Assembly (NCBI GenBank): GCA_030156385.1
Contig: JASGMR010000013.1
Coordinates: 1 to 36,105 of the forward strand
Direction of reading: 5' to 3'
DNA from: Kosmotogales bacterium
GTDB lineage: Bacteria; Thermotogota; Thermotogae; Petrotogales; Kosmotogaceae
Length of the DNA stretch: 36,105 nt
Shown: one piece after another, positions 27,883-35,862 of the stretch
How the letters are laid out: every line of letters begins with the position of its first letter
Position numbering within the stretch: the first letter of the stretch is position 1
Translations under genes and position numbers: made by a program
Notes under the pieces: generated by a model
What the model saw: the letters and a program-made list of their open reading frames with translations, nothing else
Databases searched by the model: none
What the model was told of the DNA's origin: nothing

Positions 27883-29331
27883 TCAGCGTGTAGAAAATAA
27901 ATCTTTATACACGTCCTCGTATTTTTCAGTCATTTTCATATATTTTTCATGGGTTTTTAAGTCGGGACGGATGATTTCCCTTTTCGAAATTATCGATTTT
28001 ATTCCCTTTAAATCGTTGATTTCGGCTATTGAATTATCTACAGTCAAAGCAATTTTTGCATCGCCGAAGGAAGCATCGATATCGTTATGAATTATCAATT
28101 CTTTTCCCGTTATATCTGATATGAGCTGCATGATTTTTTTGTTCTTTGCCATTCCACCGAGTACATTTATTCTTTTTGGCTCTTCATAAACTTTTTTCAT
28201 TTTTTTTATGAGCAGATATGTTTCATATCCGAGTGTCTCTCTCGATGCCTGATGAATCTCATTTTTTGAAGTGGTTCTTCTTATACCATAAAACACTCCC
28301 GAGGCTTCCGGATTGTCGAAAGGTGCTCTGGCGCCGTCCAGATAGGGGAGGATTATGATGTTGGTGGGAACTTCATATTCAAAATCAACATTTTCAATTT
28401 CAAAAAAATGATCGATCCACTCCAGAAATCTTCCACCCGATGAAGTTGGAGCACCTATTCTGTAGGTCCCCTCTATCAGAGACATTCCGGGTGCAAATCC
28501 CGAAAGAGTTATATATCTGTCCGTAGTCAGCAGTGTGCTGACCGTAGAACCGTATACAACGACAAGGTCGCCTGGATCGATTGCACCGGACGCCATCGCT
28601 TCCGCGTTGATATCACACGCCCCGCAGAATACCGTGGTGTCCTGTGATAATCCTGTTTCCTTTGAAGCCTTTTCCTTGATTTTACCGAGCACATCGAGGG
28701 GCCATTTCAGTTTGGGAAATTTGTTCTTATCCAGCTCGAAGTCATCGAATATTTCATATGGAAGCTCGTTTGTTTTTAAATTCACCAATCTCGAACCGGC
28801 AGCGGTGGGAAAATCCCATGCGGTTTCCTCAACCAGCCTGGCAGACACAAAATTATTGCTCTCCAGAAAATATTTTGATTTTGAATATATTTCAGGTTTA
28901 TTTTCTTTCAGCCACAGGACTTTTGGAATGATCGAATGAGTCGTGAATATTCCTCCGAGTTCATTTTTCAATTTTTCTTCCCCGTAGAACTCATTCAATC
29001 TTTCCGCCTGATTTTTTGATCTCGTATCTATACCATATAGAATGGCGTTATATACGGGATTGAATTCGTCATCTACCGGCACTACGGTACCACATAAAGA
29101 ACTGATGCATATAGATTTTATTTTCTTCAGATCATATTTTTTTGATATCTTATTACAGATCTTTTTGAATCCATTCCACCAGCTTTCTACAGGATTCACT
29201 TCAAAGAAACCTTCTTCAGGATTCAAAAGTATACTTTTTTCTGTTTGATTGAATAATATTTCGCCATCCTCATCGATTAAACAAGCTTTTATAGAGGAAG
29301 TTCCCATATCTATACCCAAATAATATTTCAC
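27883..29331 (-). CDS. FGGY-family carbohydrate kinase, substrate unknown
   Basis: Sugar or polyol kinase of 482 residues. It has the phosphate-1 motif LGIDMGTSSIKACLID, the phosphate-2 region DLVVVYGSTVSTLLT, the FGGY signature region (ILPYLDGARAPFDNPEASGVF) and the adenosine motif INVLGGMAKNKKIMQ. It lacks the GQMHS xylulokinase block, having SLCGTVVPVD instead, so it is a paralogue of XylB with another substrate. GTG start with GAGGTGA upstream. It is the last gene of the sugar-uptake operon but lies behind a hairpin terminator, so its expression is probably lower than that of the binding protein. Confidence 0.88.
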   Translation of the reverse strand: MKYYLGIDMGTSSIKACLIDEDGEILFNQTEKSILLNPEEGFFEVNPVESWWNGFKKICNKISKKYDLKKIKSICISSLCGTVVPVDDEFNPVYNAILYGIDTRSKNQAERLNEFYGEEKLKNELGGIFTTHSIIPKVLWLKENKPEIYSKSKYFLESNNFVSARLVEETAWDFPTAAGSRLVNLKTNELPYEIFDDFELDKNKFPKLKWPLDVLGKIKEKASKETGLSQDTTVFCGACDINAEAMASGAIDPGDLVVVYGSTVSTLLTTDRYITLSGFAPGMSLIEGTYRIGAPTSSGGRFLEWIDHFFEIENVDFEYEVPTNIIILPYLDGARAPFDNPEASGVFYGIRRTTSKNEIHQASRETLGYETYLLIKKMKKVYEEPKRINVLGGMAKNKKIMQLISDITGKELIIHNDIDASFGDAKIALTVDNSIAEINDLKGIKSIISKREIIRPDLKTHEKYMKMTEKYEDVYKDLFSTR

Positions 29332-29345
29332 TCAACTTCACCTCA

Positions 29346-29382
29346 ATAAAAAGCAGCACGGCAAATTTCCCGCCGCGCTACT
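29346..29382 (-). terminator. Intra-operon terminator between binding protein and kinase
   Basis: Minus-strand stem of 11 pairs including two G-U (29372-29382 with 29352-29362), ending in five T at 29347-29351. The kinase ribosome site begins only a few bases later. This would limit transcription of the kinase relative to the abundant binding protein. Confidence 0.8.
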
Positions 29383-29392
29383 CATGAAAAGA

Positions 29393-30304
29393 TCACTCCG
29401 GTAAATTTGTCTTGTCGACCAAAGGTGCATCCACATAAATGATATTTTTGCCGGCAGCCTCTTTTGGATCAATTCCTGCGATAATTTTCTCGATGATTTC
29501 GATCGCCTTATCAGCCATCTGGTCAAAAGGCTGAGCGACAGTTGCAGTCATTTGTCCCGATTTTATTCTTCTGTATGTTTCTTCGCTACCGTCAACGCTG
29601 ACAATCATGGCATTATTGATACCATACTCAGATAATACATCCGCTGCGGCATAAGCCAATTGATCGAAGGCACACCAGACACCGTCAATTTCATCGCCAT
29701 ATTTCAATGCATAAGTTTCGACAGCAGATCTCGTATCATCCATATATCTCGCCGTTGCTGCAACATTATATTCTGCCAGTACATTAATTCCAGGATATTC
29801 GCTTAAAACAACATCCAATATCTTACCCCTTCTTCTCGCTCCCTGATGTTTCTCAAATTTTACTACGATAATATTTCCATTTCCACTCAATGAATCCAGG
29901 AGATAAGTGGAAATTTTAGCTCCCATAACAAAATTGTCCGCCGTTATATCACAAACAACCCCGTCGACATACCCTGAATCAATTGTTATTACAGGAATTT
30001 CCGATTCTATAGCATAGTCGAGAGATGATCTTATTTCATTCGGATGAGACATTGCCATGACTACGACATCGACACCCATCTGAACAAGATTTTCCAATTG
30101 GGTTGATTGTTTTTCAATTGATCCTGCAGAGTTGAGCAGTACCAGTTCCCAGCCATTTTCCCCCGCCAATTTTTCGAATTCATTCGCCACCGTTGCCTGT
30201 GCCTCCGAAGAGAAATTTGTCGCTATGAATCCCACCTTCGGATTTCCCATTACTAAGATTGATAGTACAATTAATGTTACAACCAAAAGTGTTAACTTTT
30301 TCAT
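29393..30304 (-). CDS. Sugar ABC transporter substrate-binding protein, RbsB-like (CUT2)
   Basis: Periplasmic binding protein of 303 residues. A signal peptide is visible (MKKLTLLVVTLIVLSILVMG), with no lipobox cysteine, so it is probably a soluble secreted protein cleaved before NPKVGF. The type I periplasmic fold follows: VGFIATNFSSEAQATVANEF, then QLENLVQMGVDVVVMAMS, PVITIDSG and a hinge near the C-terminus. The two-domain pattern matches the ribose/galactose/allose group, whose exact sugar cannot be told by eye. GGAGGGG precedes the ATG. It follows the permease gene. Confidence 0.9.
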   Translation of the reverse strand: MKKLTLLVVTLIVLSILVMGNPKVGFIATNFSSEAQATVANEFEKLAGENGWELVLLNSAGSIEKQSTQLENLVQMGVDVVVMAMSHPNEIRSSLDYAIESEIPVITIDSGYVDGVVCDITADNFVMGAKISTYLLDSLSGNGNIIVVKFEKHQGARRRGKILDVVLSEYPGINVLAEYNVAATARYMDDTRSAVETYALKYGDEIDGVWCAFDQLAYAAADVLSEYGINNAMIVSVDGSEETYRRIKSGQMTATVAQPFDQMADKAIEIIEKIIAGIDPKEAAGKNIIYVDAPLVDKTNLPE

Positions 30305-30321
30305 ACTGTACCCCTCCTAAT

Positions 30322-31281
30322 TTAATTGCTTTCAAGCTTTTTTGCCTGAACCATAGTTATTGTTACCGATAGAATAATTATTGATCCTTTCGTTATATCC
30401 TGCATATAATAAGGCGCTCCCGCTAATGTCATTCCATTTGTTAATACCCCGATCATCAGAGCACCTATGAAAGTTCCGAATGGACTCGCTCTTCCAACAC
30501 TCAAAACAGTTTCTCCAAGAAGTGCCGCGGCAAATGCATCCATCATGAATCCTGAGGCACCTTCCGGGTTTGCTGCACCCAATTTTGAAGTTAACAGAAT
30601 ACCTGTAAAAGCCGCTGCCGTTCCGGAGAGTGTTAAAGCGAGAATTTTATATAAATCCGTATTGACCCCCGCCAGCTTTGCCGCATTTTTATTGGCACCG
30701 GTAGCCTGCATATATTTACCGGTTTTAGTTTTATTAATCAGAATATTTGCCGCAATTACGACGATTAACATGATTATTATCAGCATCGGTATCCCGAGTA
30801 CGGATCCTCTACCCAAAAACAAAAATGATTGTGACATTTCGCCATAAAAAGATACGCCTTTTGTATACCAGAAAATCATTCCCGTGGCAATTATTCCGGT
30901 TGCGAGAGTGGTGATCAACGATGGAATTCCCACTTTGGTGACTAATAAGCCCGCACCGATTCCAAAAGCAACACCTACACCTAAAGATATTATGACCGAT
31001 AGAAAAGGATTCATTCCGCTCAAAATCAAACCTGCTGAAATTACTCCCGCCAGACTGGCTACATTGGCAAATGATAAATCCAGTTCACCGACTATCAAAC
31101 ACATAGTGAATCCTTCTGCAATTATTGCTAAAAGAGCGATCTGTCTCAATATATTTAATAAGTTTCTCGCATTGATAAATCCCGGAACGAATATTGAAAA
31201 ACCAACTATAATGACAATTAATGCCAATATCGTTCCAAATCTTGTTAAAAATTGCTGTGCACCAAATTTTTCATTATTCAT
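30322..31281 (-). CDS. Sugar ABC transporter permease, RbsC-like (CUT2)
   Basis: Integral membrane permease of 319 residues with about eight to ten hydrophobic segments. The family pattern is clear: NLLNILRQIALLAIIAEGFTM, VGELDLSFANVASLAGV (equivalent to the GGIDLSVG motif), NKNAAKLAGVNTDLYKI (the coupling loop to the ATPase) and ALLGETVLSVGRASPFGTFIG. It starts directly after the rbsA-like stop (TAAATG). A single permease, working as homodimer, fits CUT2 transporters. Confidence 0.93.
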   Translation of the reverse strand: MNNEKFGAQQFLTRFGTILALIVIIVGFSIFVPGFINARNLLNILRQIALLAIIAEGFTMCLIVGELDLSFANVASLAGVISAGLILSGMNPFLSVIISLGVGVAFGIGAGLLVTKVGIPSLITTLATGIIATGMIFWYTKGVSFYGEMSQSFLFLGRGSVLGIPMLIIIMLIVVIAANILINKTKTGKYMQATGANKNAAKLAGVNTDLYKILALTLSGTAAAFTGILLTSKLGAANPEGASGFMMDAFAAALLGETVLSVGRASPFGTFIGALMIGVLTNGMTLAGAPYYMQDITKGSIIILSVTITMVQAKKLESN

Positions 31282-32760
31282 TTAAATCTCTCCCATCATT
31301 TTTGAAAGGATAGCTTCTTTATAGAAAGGCGGTTTGAATTCAGATACAATTTCAAATTCGTGCATGACGTAGATTCTATCTGATATCGCGACTAGTTCTT
31401 TCAGGTCCGAACTTATAAACCAGACACCGGCACCTTCTTTAGCAATATTCCCCATAATTGAATATATTTCTGTTTTTGCATCGACATCGATACCCTGAGT
31501 TGGTTCATCGAAAATCCATATGTTGGCATTTTCTCCAAGCCATTTTCCAACGGAAACTTTCTGTTGATTACCTCCGCTCAGAGTTCTGACTTCCTGAAGA
31601 GGCGAAAATACTTTTATTGAAAATTTTTCTATAATGTTTTTTACATAGTCTTTTATTTTATTTTCACTCGTGAATCCACCCTTCGTTAAAGAGGACAAAT
31701 GTGGCATAATGATGTTCTCTTTTACGGTCATATTCACCAACAATCCCTCGCCTCTTCTGTCTTCGGGTATCATGACCAGGCCGCTGTCAATGCTTTTTTT
31801 TGAATTTCTGGATTTGAAATTTTTTTTGTAAAGTTCAATAGATCCACTATCGAGTTTATTGCCTGAAAAAATGCTTTTTGCCAATTCCGTTCTTCCGGAT
31901 CCGACAAGTCCTGCAAAACCCACAATTTCTCCGGATCTGATGTTGAAATTAATATTTTTAAATCCTATTTTTTTGGGTGTGTAATCTTTTACCTCAAAAA
32001 TAACTTCGTTTATCTCTGTTTTGACCTTCGGGTATTGATTTTGCATGTCTTTTGAGATCATCAAATTTATGAGTTGTCTTTCTGTCACATCATCGTTTTT
32101 TATAGTATCTACTTTCTGACCATTTCTTAAAACCGTTATGCTATCCGAAAGATCCAGTATTTCAGATAAGTGGTGTGATATATATATAATAGTTAATCCT
32201 TTTTTCTTGAGATCTCTGATCAATCTGAATAATATCTCACTTTCTTTGATACTCAACGGTGCGGTGGGCTCATCAAAAATAATTATTTTGGGATCCCGGA
32301 ACAATACTTTTAAAATGGTCAACATTTCCTGTTGACCACTGCTCAGATCACTCGCAGGCAGATCGAGATCTACATCAAGATTATATTTCTGAATGAATTT
32401 TTTTGTTTTTCTTTTCATTTCCTTCTTCAGTAAAAATCCGCCCTTAGTGAGTTCAAGTCCCAAAAACAAATTTTGATAACCTGTGAAATGGGGAACCAAT
32501 TCTCTTTCCTGATGAACTACTCCTATAAACTCTGAAGCATCTTTTGGAGAGTGAAACTGCTTTTTCTCGCCTTCAATAAAATATTCTCCTTTTGTCTGAT
32601 GATAGACTCCCGAGATTATTTTGACCAAAGTCGATTTTCCTGCACCATTTTCACCAACTATGGCGTGTATTTCTCCTTTTTCAACAGAAAGATTCACTTT
32701 ATCTAAAGCTATTACACCTGGAAATTCTTTAGATAAGTCTTTGGTCTGAAGTGAAATCAT
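31282..32760 (-). CDS. Sugar ABC transporter ATP-binding protein, RbsA-like (two domains)
   Basis: Cytoplasmic ATPase of 492 residues with two fused nucleotide-binding domains, typical of CUT2. Domain 1: Walker A GENGAGKST, signature SSGQQEMLTI, Walker B IIIFDEPTAPLS. Domain 2: degenerate Walker A GLVGSGRTELAKS, signature LSGGNQQKV, Walker B IWIFDEPTQGID. The Lys-less second Walker A is usual in this group. The ATG overlaps the BtpA-family gene stop by four bases. Confidence 0.95.
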   Translation of the reverse strand: MISLQTKDLSKEFPGVIALDKVNLSVEKGEIHAIVGENGAGKSTLVKIISGVYHQTKGEYFIEGEKKQFHSPKDASEFIGVVHQERELVPHFTGYQNLFLGLELTKGGFLLKKEMKRKTKKFIQKYNLDVDLDLPASDLSSGQQEMLTILKVLFRDPKIIIFDEPTAPLSIKESEILFRLIRDLKKKGLTIIYISHHLSEILDLSDSITVLRNGQKVDTIKNDDVTERQLINLMISKDMQNQYPKVKTEINEVIFEVKDYTPKKIGFKNINFNIRSGEIVGFAGLVGSGRTELAKSIFSGNKLDSGSIELYKKNFKSRNSKKSIDSGLVMIPEDRRGEGLLVNMTVKENIIMPHLSSLTKGGFTSENKIKDYVKNIIEKFSIKVFSPLQEVRTLSGGNQQKVSVGKWLGENANIWIFDEPTQGIDVDAKTEIYSIMGNIAKEGAGVWFISSDLKELVAISDRIYVMHEFEIVSEFKPPFYKEAILSKMMGEI

Positions 32761-33566
32761 GCATTTTTCTCCCTTGCTTCTCTCGCTTTTCTAATAAATT
32801 CTTTTGCACGTTCCGGATCAATGGGATTAAAAGTATTTTTATCCACTTTTATGCTGGTTCCCATAATCACTCCATCCGCCAGAGAGAGCATTCTTTCAAC
32901 GTTTTCTGTTCTAACACCCGTTCCCGCAATGACCGGAACTCCTTCGGCTCCTTTTCTTGCATCGTGTAAGTCAGATTCTTCTATTTCGCTTCCTGCTGTG
33001 GTTCCGGCAAGGCATACCGCATCAGCCAATCCGAATTTTACCGCGCCCCTTGCGATATCTTCAAGCGATCTTCCGCCCAATGGTTCGGTGTGTCCCGATA
33101 TATTTGCGAAAATTTTCATTTTGCCAAAATTATTTGTTTTCACTCTTTGAAGTTTTCCCGCACAGGGGTCAACAATTCCCCAATCCCCGACATAAACCCA
33201 GGACAAAAAGATTCTTACAAAATCTGATTCCACAGCGGTACCTATGGCTATCGCCGCTTCTGGATCCGCTAAAACCGATAATCCAAAAGGTACATTTATA
33301 CCTATAGTTGCTTCCTTAATAACACTGCTCATCGCTGCAACAGTCACTTTTTCGACATTTGAAAGATATGGTCTGTCTCCTTCATTGCTGAAAACTATCC
33401 CGTCAAATCCGGCTTCCAATAATGATGCGACATCTCTTTTTGCCGTGTCTCTGATATAAGTCATACCTTTATTCGAATCGTACAGAGGTGATCCGGGCAA
33501 AGGTGGAAAGTGCACCATTCCTAAAATAGGCTGTTTTACTCCAAACATTTCTTCAAATATTTTCAT
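32757..33566 (-). CDS. BtpA/SgcQ-family TIM-barrel protein
   Basis: A 269-residue protein of the BtpA family. It starts PILGMVHFPPLPGSPLYD, the family hallmark, and continues with EAGFDGIVFSNEGDRP, FANISGHTEPLGGRS and ADGVIMGTSIKVD, the last resembling the phosphate-binding end of a TIM barrel. BtpA itself was linked to photosystem I stability in cyanobacteria, but SgcQ-type members lie in sugar operons and their reaction is not established. The four-base overlaps with both neighbours show it is an integral part of this uptake operon. An aldolase- or isomerase-like step on the imported sugar phosphate is a guess. Confidence 0.9.
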   Translation of the reverse strand: MKIFEEMFGVKQPILGMVHFPPLPGSPLYDSNKGMTYIRDTAKRDVASLLEAGFDGIVFSNEGDRPYLSNVEKVTVAAMSSVIKEATIGINVPFGLSVLADPEAAIAIGTAVESDFVRIFLSWVYVGDWGIVDPCAGKLQRVKTNNFGKMKIFANISGHTEPLGGRSLEDIARGAVKFGLADAVCLAGTTAGSEIEESDLHDARKGAEGVPVIAGTGVRTENVERMLSLADGVIMGTSIKVDKNTFNPIDPERAKEFIRKAREAREKNA

Positions 33567-34516
33567 TTTTCATTTCCTCCATTTTCTAATATATACAAAC
33601 ATGTTTGATAATCAGTTATTAAATAATTTACAATCCCTGCTTCTAATGCAGCTTTGACACTTCTGTATTTATTTTGACCGCCGCCTATGCCGACTCTTTT
33701 CGGTATTTTTTTCAACACGTCGATGGGGATGGAGATCAATCTTCTGTTGTAATCTATATCGAGTTCTTCACCATCTTCATTTATTATTCTTCCGGCAATA
33801 TCCCCCACGGCTTTTAAACTTTTCACATTTTCGATGATATCCCTGTTATCGGTCAATGTCGGAAACAAACTGTTTTCTATTTCAGGTCCTATTGAAAAAA
33901 TTACCGTGTCAAGTTTTTCCCATAATTCTGTCACCGCAGAGATCTGCGGCTCGTTTAAGAACATATTTTTAACATTCTCGCTGCTGACGATAGCGGGAGC
34001 GGGCAAAAGATAATAATCCGTTCTCAATACTCTCGCCATAGAACTCACCAGTTTGTTCGTTTCGGTAGTCAGATTGTGTATTCCCCAGCTACCCATGATC
34101 GGTAGTATCTGGATTGCAGGAATATTCAGGTCGGTTGAGAGTGATTCGATCAATTCACTCATCGTCGATCCCGGACCTATTCCCACTTTTTCACCGGCGT
34201 TGAATAAATCGGAAATAAATTCGCTGCTCTTTTTCCCGAGTAATTTTTTTAAATCCCAGTCATTTCCATTTGAAGGAGTTTCAAGAATGATTATTTCTTC
34301 AATATCATATTTTTCTTTGATTTTTTCTCCCAGCGAATGTGCCTGACTTTCTATATTGACTATTTTGACCTGAACAATTCCCAGATCAATACTCTCCTGC
34401 AGCATTCTTGAGACAGTGGGAACAGACACAGATAATTCTTTTGAGATTTCCTTTTGTGAGTATTTCTTTTTATAATATAATTCAGCAACTTTTATTAATG
34501 TTGTGTAAGAATACAT
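33563..34516 (-). CDS. SorC-family transcriptional regulator
   Basis: Sugar-responsive DNA-binding protein of 317 residues. The N-terminal helix-turn-helix (AELYYKKKYSQKEISKELSV then PTVSRMLQE, residues 10-45) and the C-terminal sugar-binding domain (VGIGPGSTMSELI, about 110; DIAGRIINEDGEELD; RVGIGGGQNKYRSVKAALEAG) are typical of SorC/DeoR-like regulators that sense phosphorylated sugars. AAGGAGG lies six bases upstream of the ATG. Being first in the operon, it probably controls itself and the transporter; the likely effector is the product of the FGGY kinase or a later step. Confidence 0.93.
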   Translation of the reverse strand: MYSYTTLIKVAELYYKKKYSQKEISKELSVSVPTVSRMLQESIDLGIVQVKIVNIESQAHSLGEKIKEKYDIEEIIILETPSNGNDWDLKKLLGKKSSEFISDLFNAGEKVGIGPGSTMSELIESLSTDLNIPAIQILPIMGSWGIHNLTTETNKLVSSMARVLRTDYYLLPAPAIVSSENVKNMFLNEPQISAVTELWEKLDTVIFSIGPEIENSLFPTLTDNRDIIENVKSLKAVGDIAGRIINEDGEELDIDYNRRLISIPIDVLKKIPKRVGIGGGQNKYRSVKAALEAGIVNYLITDYQTCLYILENGGNEK

Positions 34517-34567
34517 CGATAACCTCCTTGAAAAATATTTCAGAAAATAATTTCACGACAATTATAA

Positions 34568-34596
34568 ATCTTAAAAGATCACATTTCAAATGTCAA
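34568..34596 (-). promoter_or_regulatory. Promoter of the sorC-btpA-ABC operon with palindromic operator
   Basis: Minus-strand TTGACA (34591-34596), 17-base spacer, TAAGAT (34568-34573). A perfect 13-bp palindrome, ACATTTCAAATGT (34581-34593), fills part of the spacer and touches the -35, a classical place for a repressor. The leader to the sorC ATG is about 45 bases. Confidence 0.7.
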
Positions 34597-34747
34597 AGTA
34601 CATAGAATATTGCAAATAAATGTGCGTAATAAGGTTTATTTTCGTATAATCGGTTTTAATCACAGATAAAATTTTTTTCATAAAATTTTTTCAGCGATTT
34701 AATTATCATTCGATCATTGCTTAAAAGCTGAAGAGCAAAAAAGCTTA

Positions 34748-34771
34748 ACCGCTTAAAAGATAAAAAGCGGT
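34748..34771. repeat. Inverted repeat at the edge of the purine-rich block
   Basis: ACCGCTT (34748-34754) and AAGCGGT (34765-34771) form a perfect 7-bp stem around a ten-base loop. There is no adjacent T run, so it is not an obvious terminator. It marks the left edge of the purine-rich stretch. Confidence 0.45.
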
Positions 34772-34778
34772 ACAGAGA

Positions 34779-34858
34779 ACAGAGAACTGGTAAATAGAGA
34801 ATAGATAAAATGGAATGGGATAGAAAACAGAGAATTGATAAATAGATAACAGGAAAAC
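34779..34858. repeat. Imperfect direct repeat, two 32-base copies, purine-rich
   Basis: Copies at 34779-34810 and 34827-34858, offset by 48 bases, share ACAGAGAA then TAAATAGA and about three quarters of all positions. A looser related stretch with TTAGATAACAG lies near 35132. It probably arose by local duplication. Confidence 0.5.
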
Positions 34859-35001
34859 ATCATAAAAAAACCTAAGATCAAAATGCCAAAAAGCCGAAAG
34901 ACGGTGTCTAGGGTGCAGAAGGAACAACAACCACCATAGGAGAACAATTGGCCAACAATTGAGAAGCGGTTGGGAAGCAATCGTAGAACTATTAACGAGC
35001 G

Positions 35002-35047
35002 GGGGACTGTACCAAGAACCGTTCTTTGGTTCGGGTGGACCGTCCCC
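35002..35047 (+). repeat. REP-like hairpin element, copy A
   Basis: Begins GGGGACTGTACCAAGAAC and ends GTGGACCGTCCCC. The ends pair over nine positions with one mismatch (GGGGACtGT with ACcGTCCCC), and an internal AAGAAC/GTTCTT makes a second hairpin. It shares all conserved blocks with copy B at 35340. Such short palindromic elements with a fixed outer GGGAC/GTCCC stem are typical REP sequences, often moved by RAYT transposases; no transposase gene lies in this window. Confidence 0.7.
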
Positions 35048-35227
35048 TCGAGTGACGGAACAATAGTTAAGCAGCAGGAAAATCGTAGAAAAAAAGGGTG
35101 AAGGATGTATAAGAGAATGGATAGTAGAAAATTAGATAACAGCGAAAAAACAGTGATCGGGAATTGGTGTATAGTGCTTGGAGAAAACACCCGAAAAAAT
35201 GAGTGTGTATAATAAACGGTGTAAACT

Positions 35228-35311
35228 GAAAAAATATTCATATGGAACTCCTAAATATTCTCTCCATCCTTCCGCATTCCAATTAAATCCTAACTCATGC
35301 AGATCATTTAA
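35228..35311 (-). pseudogene. Possible coding remnant
   Basis: A minus-strand frame reads as 28 protein-like residues, including GFNWNAEGWREYLGVPYEY, with no start codon or ribosome site. It lies just before REP-like copy B in the direction of reading. It may be the surviving piece of a gene broken by element insertion. Family not recognised; chance cannot be excluded. Confidence 0.25.
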
Positions 35312-35339
35312 AAATGAGAAAATTGAAAATGGATAAATA

Positions 35340-35384
35340 GGGACAGTACCAAGAACTTGTTCTGTAGTTTGTGTGGACTGTCCC
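35340..35384 (+). repeat. REP-like hairpin element, copy B
   Basis: Begins GGGACAGTACCAAGAAC and ends GTGGACTGTCCC. The outer stem GGGACAGT/ACTGTCCC is perfect, and AGAAC/GTTCT forms the inner hairpin. Relative to copy A, changes are concentrated in the loop; the stem change at position 6 restores a pair that is mismatched in A. Both copies point the same way, 338 bases apart. Confidence 0.7.
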
Positions 35385-35483
35385 GTTTTATCCTAATGAA
35401 AAAATACGATATTGATTATCCTTTTGAATAAAAAACATAAAATCAATTTTTTCAGCATTTATCTAATAAATAAAAAAGATATT

Positions 35484-35531
35484 GGGAGGTTTGATTTGAA
35501 TTCATATTTTCACTTTTTGAGTATTAGCTAA
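35484..35531 (+). other. Ribosome site with 11-codon frame (leader peptide-like)
   Basis: GGGAGG (35484-35489) is followed six bases later by a TTG that opens an 11-codon frame (MNSYFHFLSIS, stop at 35529-35531). The stop is immediately followed by a terminator-like hairpin. This is the layout of an attenuator leader, but no gene follows on this strand, so it may be the relic of one. Confidence 0.3.
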
Positions 35532-35560
35532 AAAGAGGGAAAAACCTCTTTATTATTTTA
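35532..35560 (+). terminator. Terminator-like hairpin
   Basis: AAAGAGG (35532-35538), loop GAAAAA, CCTCTTT (35545-35551), followed by ATTATTTTA. A 7-bp stem with T-rich tail on the plus strand, right after the small frame. Confidence 0.5.
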
Positions 35561-35701
35561 TCAAATGAATAAATTAGAATTTTAAGGTAATCACTGCAAT
35601 TTATATTTTCATTTTCTTGTTAATCAAATAAGAACACAAAGAATACTTCGGGTCATTAGCTCGAAACTTAAAAATCAGTTTTTGATTGGTAAATGAAGAA
35701 A

Positions 35702-35748
35702 AATAAGTGGTGTCTGTCAAGAAGAATCATTGTTCTTTATGATTCTTC
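35702..35748 (+). repeat. GGTGTCTGTC repeat, copy 1, with long hairpin
   Basis: The 17-base block AATAAGTGGTGTCTGTC (35702-35718) recurs at 35863 with one change. Here it is followed by a perfect 10-bp inverted repeat, GAAGAATCAT (35721-35730) and ATGATTCTTC (35739-35748), with an eight-base loop. CAAGACAC near 35782 may pair with the GTGTC, closing a larger structure. Confidence 0.55.
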
Positions 35749-35809
35749 GACCGAGAAAAATTGCATGAAATTGCTATGTTTCAAGACACTTTCAGATTTT
35801 TCGAAGAGA

Positions 35810-35827
35810 ACCTTATCCTTATAAGGT
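35810..35827. repeat. Small perfect hairpin
   Basis: ACCTTAT (35810-35816) and ATAAGGT (35821-35827) with loop CCTT. No T run follows, so it is not a normal terminator. It lies between the two GGTGTCTGTC copies. Confidence 0.45.
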
Positions 35828-35862
35828 CTAAAAACGCTTTATACAATTAGGTTACAGGCAAT

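Noticed and set aside
34753-35241. 162-residue minus-strand frame in the repeat zone
   Set aside because: Product is Phe/Leu/Ser/Tyr-rich low-complexity sequence caused by the purine-rich plus strand, without a ribosome site; it also runs straight through REP-like copy A.
34997-35390. Composite transposon bounded by the two GGGAC hairpins
   Set aside because: The copies are in direct orientation, the 290 bases between them encode no transposase, and no target-site duplication is visible.
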